This document shows positions 63,060 through 64,000 of a stretch of DNA of 64,000 nucleotides, one piece after another. The notes below the pieces were generated by a model that was not told where the DNA came from, did no database searches, and worked only from the letters and a program-made list of their open reading frames with translations. A program made the translations under genes and the position numbers. The stretch is taken from NCBI GenBank assembly GCA_011050085.1, contig DRGL01000014.1:62001-126000 (forward strand), read 5' to 3'. The number at the start of each line of letters is the position of its first letter. Positions within the stretch are counted from its first letter, which is position 1. The DNA comes from Pricia antarctica (GTDB lineage Bacteria > Bacteroidota > Bacteroidia > Flavobacteriales > Flavobacteriaceae).

Positions 63060-64000
63060 TTACAATACGGGGCTAAAAATTTTGGCGACTCCTTTCTTCA
63101 GACGGTCCATTCGTGGTCGTTCTAAAAATTTTCGGTAATCGATCAGGTGGCTTTTTTCGCAATCCCTTAAAAAATCCTCTTTCAGTTCTTTGGTCAATAT
63201 CGGGTCGTAGGCCAGTACGTTTACCTCATAGTTCTGTTCAAAGCTTCTGATGTCAAGATTGGCGGTTCCGATAGTGGTCAACCGATCATCGGAGAGTATC
63301 ATTTTGGCATGTAGAAAACCTTCGGGGTAGAGATAGATTTTGACCCGCCCTGAGCATATCCTCAAAATAGGAACGTACGATCCATTTTACCAAAAGACTG
63401 TCCGATTTCGAGGAAAGCAGCAACCGCACATCAACACCCGCCATGGCGGCGACTTGAAAGCTTTCCAAATGGGCATCGCCGGGAATGATATATGGATTTA
63501 CGATATAAACATATTCCTTGGCACTGTTGATCATCGAAAAGTACAGTTGATGTATGGATGAAAAATCGGAATCCGTACCGCGCGGAAGAATTTCCTACGG
63601 AGGGCTGATCCGTAAAATATTTCGTTGACAGAATATCGACCGATCCGCTGGCAAAATGCCAATCGATGGCAAAAACGGCCTGTAAACTCGTTATTATCGG
63701 GCCCTTTAACCGTAAGTGCATATCGTGCCACATGCCCAAAGCTTGGTCTCCCCCAATATATTTGTCCGACACGTTGAACCCTCCCGTAAAACCTATTTTT
63801 CCGTCAACGATCACTATTTTTCTGTGATTGCGGTAATTTACCGAATTGAGGAGCCGCCCGAACCACATGGGCATAAAACTCGATACCATGACCCCGCTAC
63901 GCTCCAATTCTCCCAGGTAAGTTTTGCTAAGTTCCCAGCTACCAAAGCCATCGTACAAAAACCGGATTTTTACCTTCTCATTGGTTTTCCGTCTTATAAT
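63060..64000 (-). pseudogene. cls: Cardiolipin synthase / phospholipase D, two frameshifts, cut by the window edge
   Basis: Three successive frames together give the C-terminal part of a cardiolipin synthase. From the right edge, frame 1 has the first HKD-type motif (HRKIVIVDGKIGFTGGFNVS). It is lost near 63575, where another frame continues with SIHQLYFSMINSAKEYVYIVNPY. That frame is lost near 63347 in a G run, where a third continues with VKIYLYPEGFLHAKMILSDD and the second HKD motif. No single frame can make the protein. The gene continues beyond 64000. It is either a pseudogene or a region of poor sequence quality. Confidence 0.8.

Noticed and set aside
1-64000. CRISPR arrays, tRNA, rRNA or riboswitches
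   Set aside because: No regularly spaced direct repeats, cloverleaf with CCA-adjacent acceptor, rRNA core words or known aptamer cores were recognised by eye. A covariance-model scan would be needed to exclude small RNAs.
1-64000. Every TGA-N6-TCA in the window as an FNR-like site
   Set aside because: About 16 such matches are expected by chance. I kept only intergenic ones with a sensible inverted repeat, and relied on the 23-bp distance to a -7 element; two kept without it are marked as orphans.

Overview
The window looks like chromosomal DNA of a marine-type Flavobacteriaceae (Bacteroidota). Supporting signs are the fused CcoNO cytochrome oxidase subunit, a single-haem CcoP, Bacteroidota-type -7 promoter elements (TAnnTTTG) in place of sigma-70 -10 boxes, weak Shine-Dalgarno sequences, a DUF302/TonB/TonB-receptor repertoire and moderate GC. 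No rRNA, tRNA or CRISPR array was recognised. The genus cannot be fixed from the sequence alone.

Layout. 1-11.5 kb: a universal stress protein (Usp), an FNR-like regulator and the complete cbb3 oxidase cluster (ccoI, S, NO, Q, P, G, H plus two membrane proteins). 11.5-14.5 kb: a CoA-transferase and truncated haemoglobin pair, then an NsrR/IscR-like Rrf2 regulator and a 3'-truncated ric gene. 14.4-18 kb: a copper-uptake operon with an OprC/NosA-type TonB receptor. 18-22.5 kb: hemN-usp, a flavin/pyridoxamine-fold stress protein, a Cys-rich copper-storage-like protein and a DUF6544 membrane protein. 23-29 kb: an acyl-CoA dehydrogenase, more Usps, DUF302, a dihaem DUF3365 lipoprotein and a metal-binding domain. 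29-33.3 kb: sulfur and redox genes (rhodanese, peroxiredoxin, a persulfide-dioxygenase-like gene broken by an amber codon, a TauE/SafE exporter, a Cys-rich Crp/Fnr regulator). 33.4-46.3 kb: small stress proteins, phosphofructokinase, glucan phosphorylase, a usp-SLC13-pckA-frdA-frdB operon and a ROK sugar kinase. 46.3-49.5 kb: an AT-rich island with a frameshifted TrlF-type PHP/SMC-ATPase gene. 49.5-61.4 kb: HdeD, a LOV/PAS histidine kinase with a receiver-Crp response regulator, five more Usps, TonB, a LytTR regulator and Hsp20. 61.5-64 kb: a lipoprotein, a patatin and a broken cardiolipin synthase running off the window.

The main observation is that one 12-bp inverted repeat (about TGAYA-N2-TRTCA) recurs in intergenic DNA through the window. 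At 19 copies it sits exactly 23 bp upstream of a recognisable TAnnTTT(G/A)-like -7 element, the position of a class II FNR/CRP activator. Three copies have such an element on both sides and appear to drive divergent operons. The predicted members are the FNR gene itself, the cbb3 cluster, copper uptake, oxygen-independent haem synthesis, CoA-transferase/haemoglobin, PEP carboxykinase/fumarate reductase, a sugar kinase, most Usp transcription units, TonB, a LytTR regulator and Hsp20. This is a compact oxygen-limitation/survival regulon, comparable in logic to FNR of enterobacteria or DosR of mycobacteria, laid out almost contiguously. Two regulators in the window (the FNR-like protein and the receiver-Crp protein paired with a LOV histidine kinase) share the same DNA-contact residues, so both oxygen/redox and light/PAS signals may feed into it. 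A third Crp/Fnr protein with different contact residues sits beside two copies of a different operator (GTAAC-N4-GTTAC), again 23 bp upstream of -7 elements, in front of the sulfur genes.

Several genes are broken (nonsense, frameshift or truncation). If these are real and not read errors, the strain is losing persulfide oxidation, TrlF, nitrosative-damage repair and one cardiolipin synthase.
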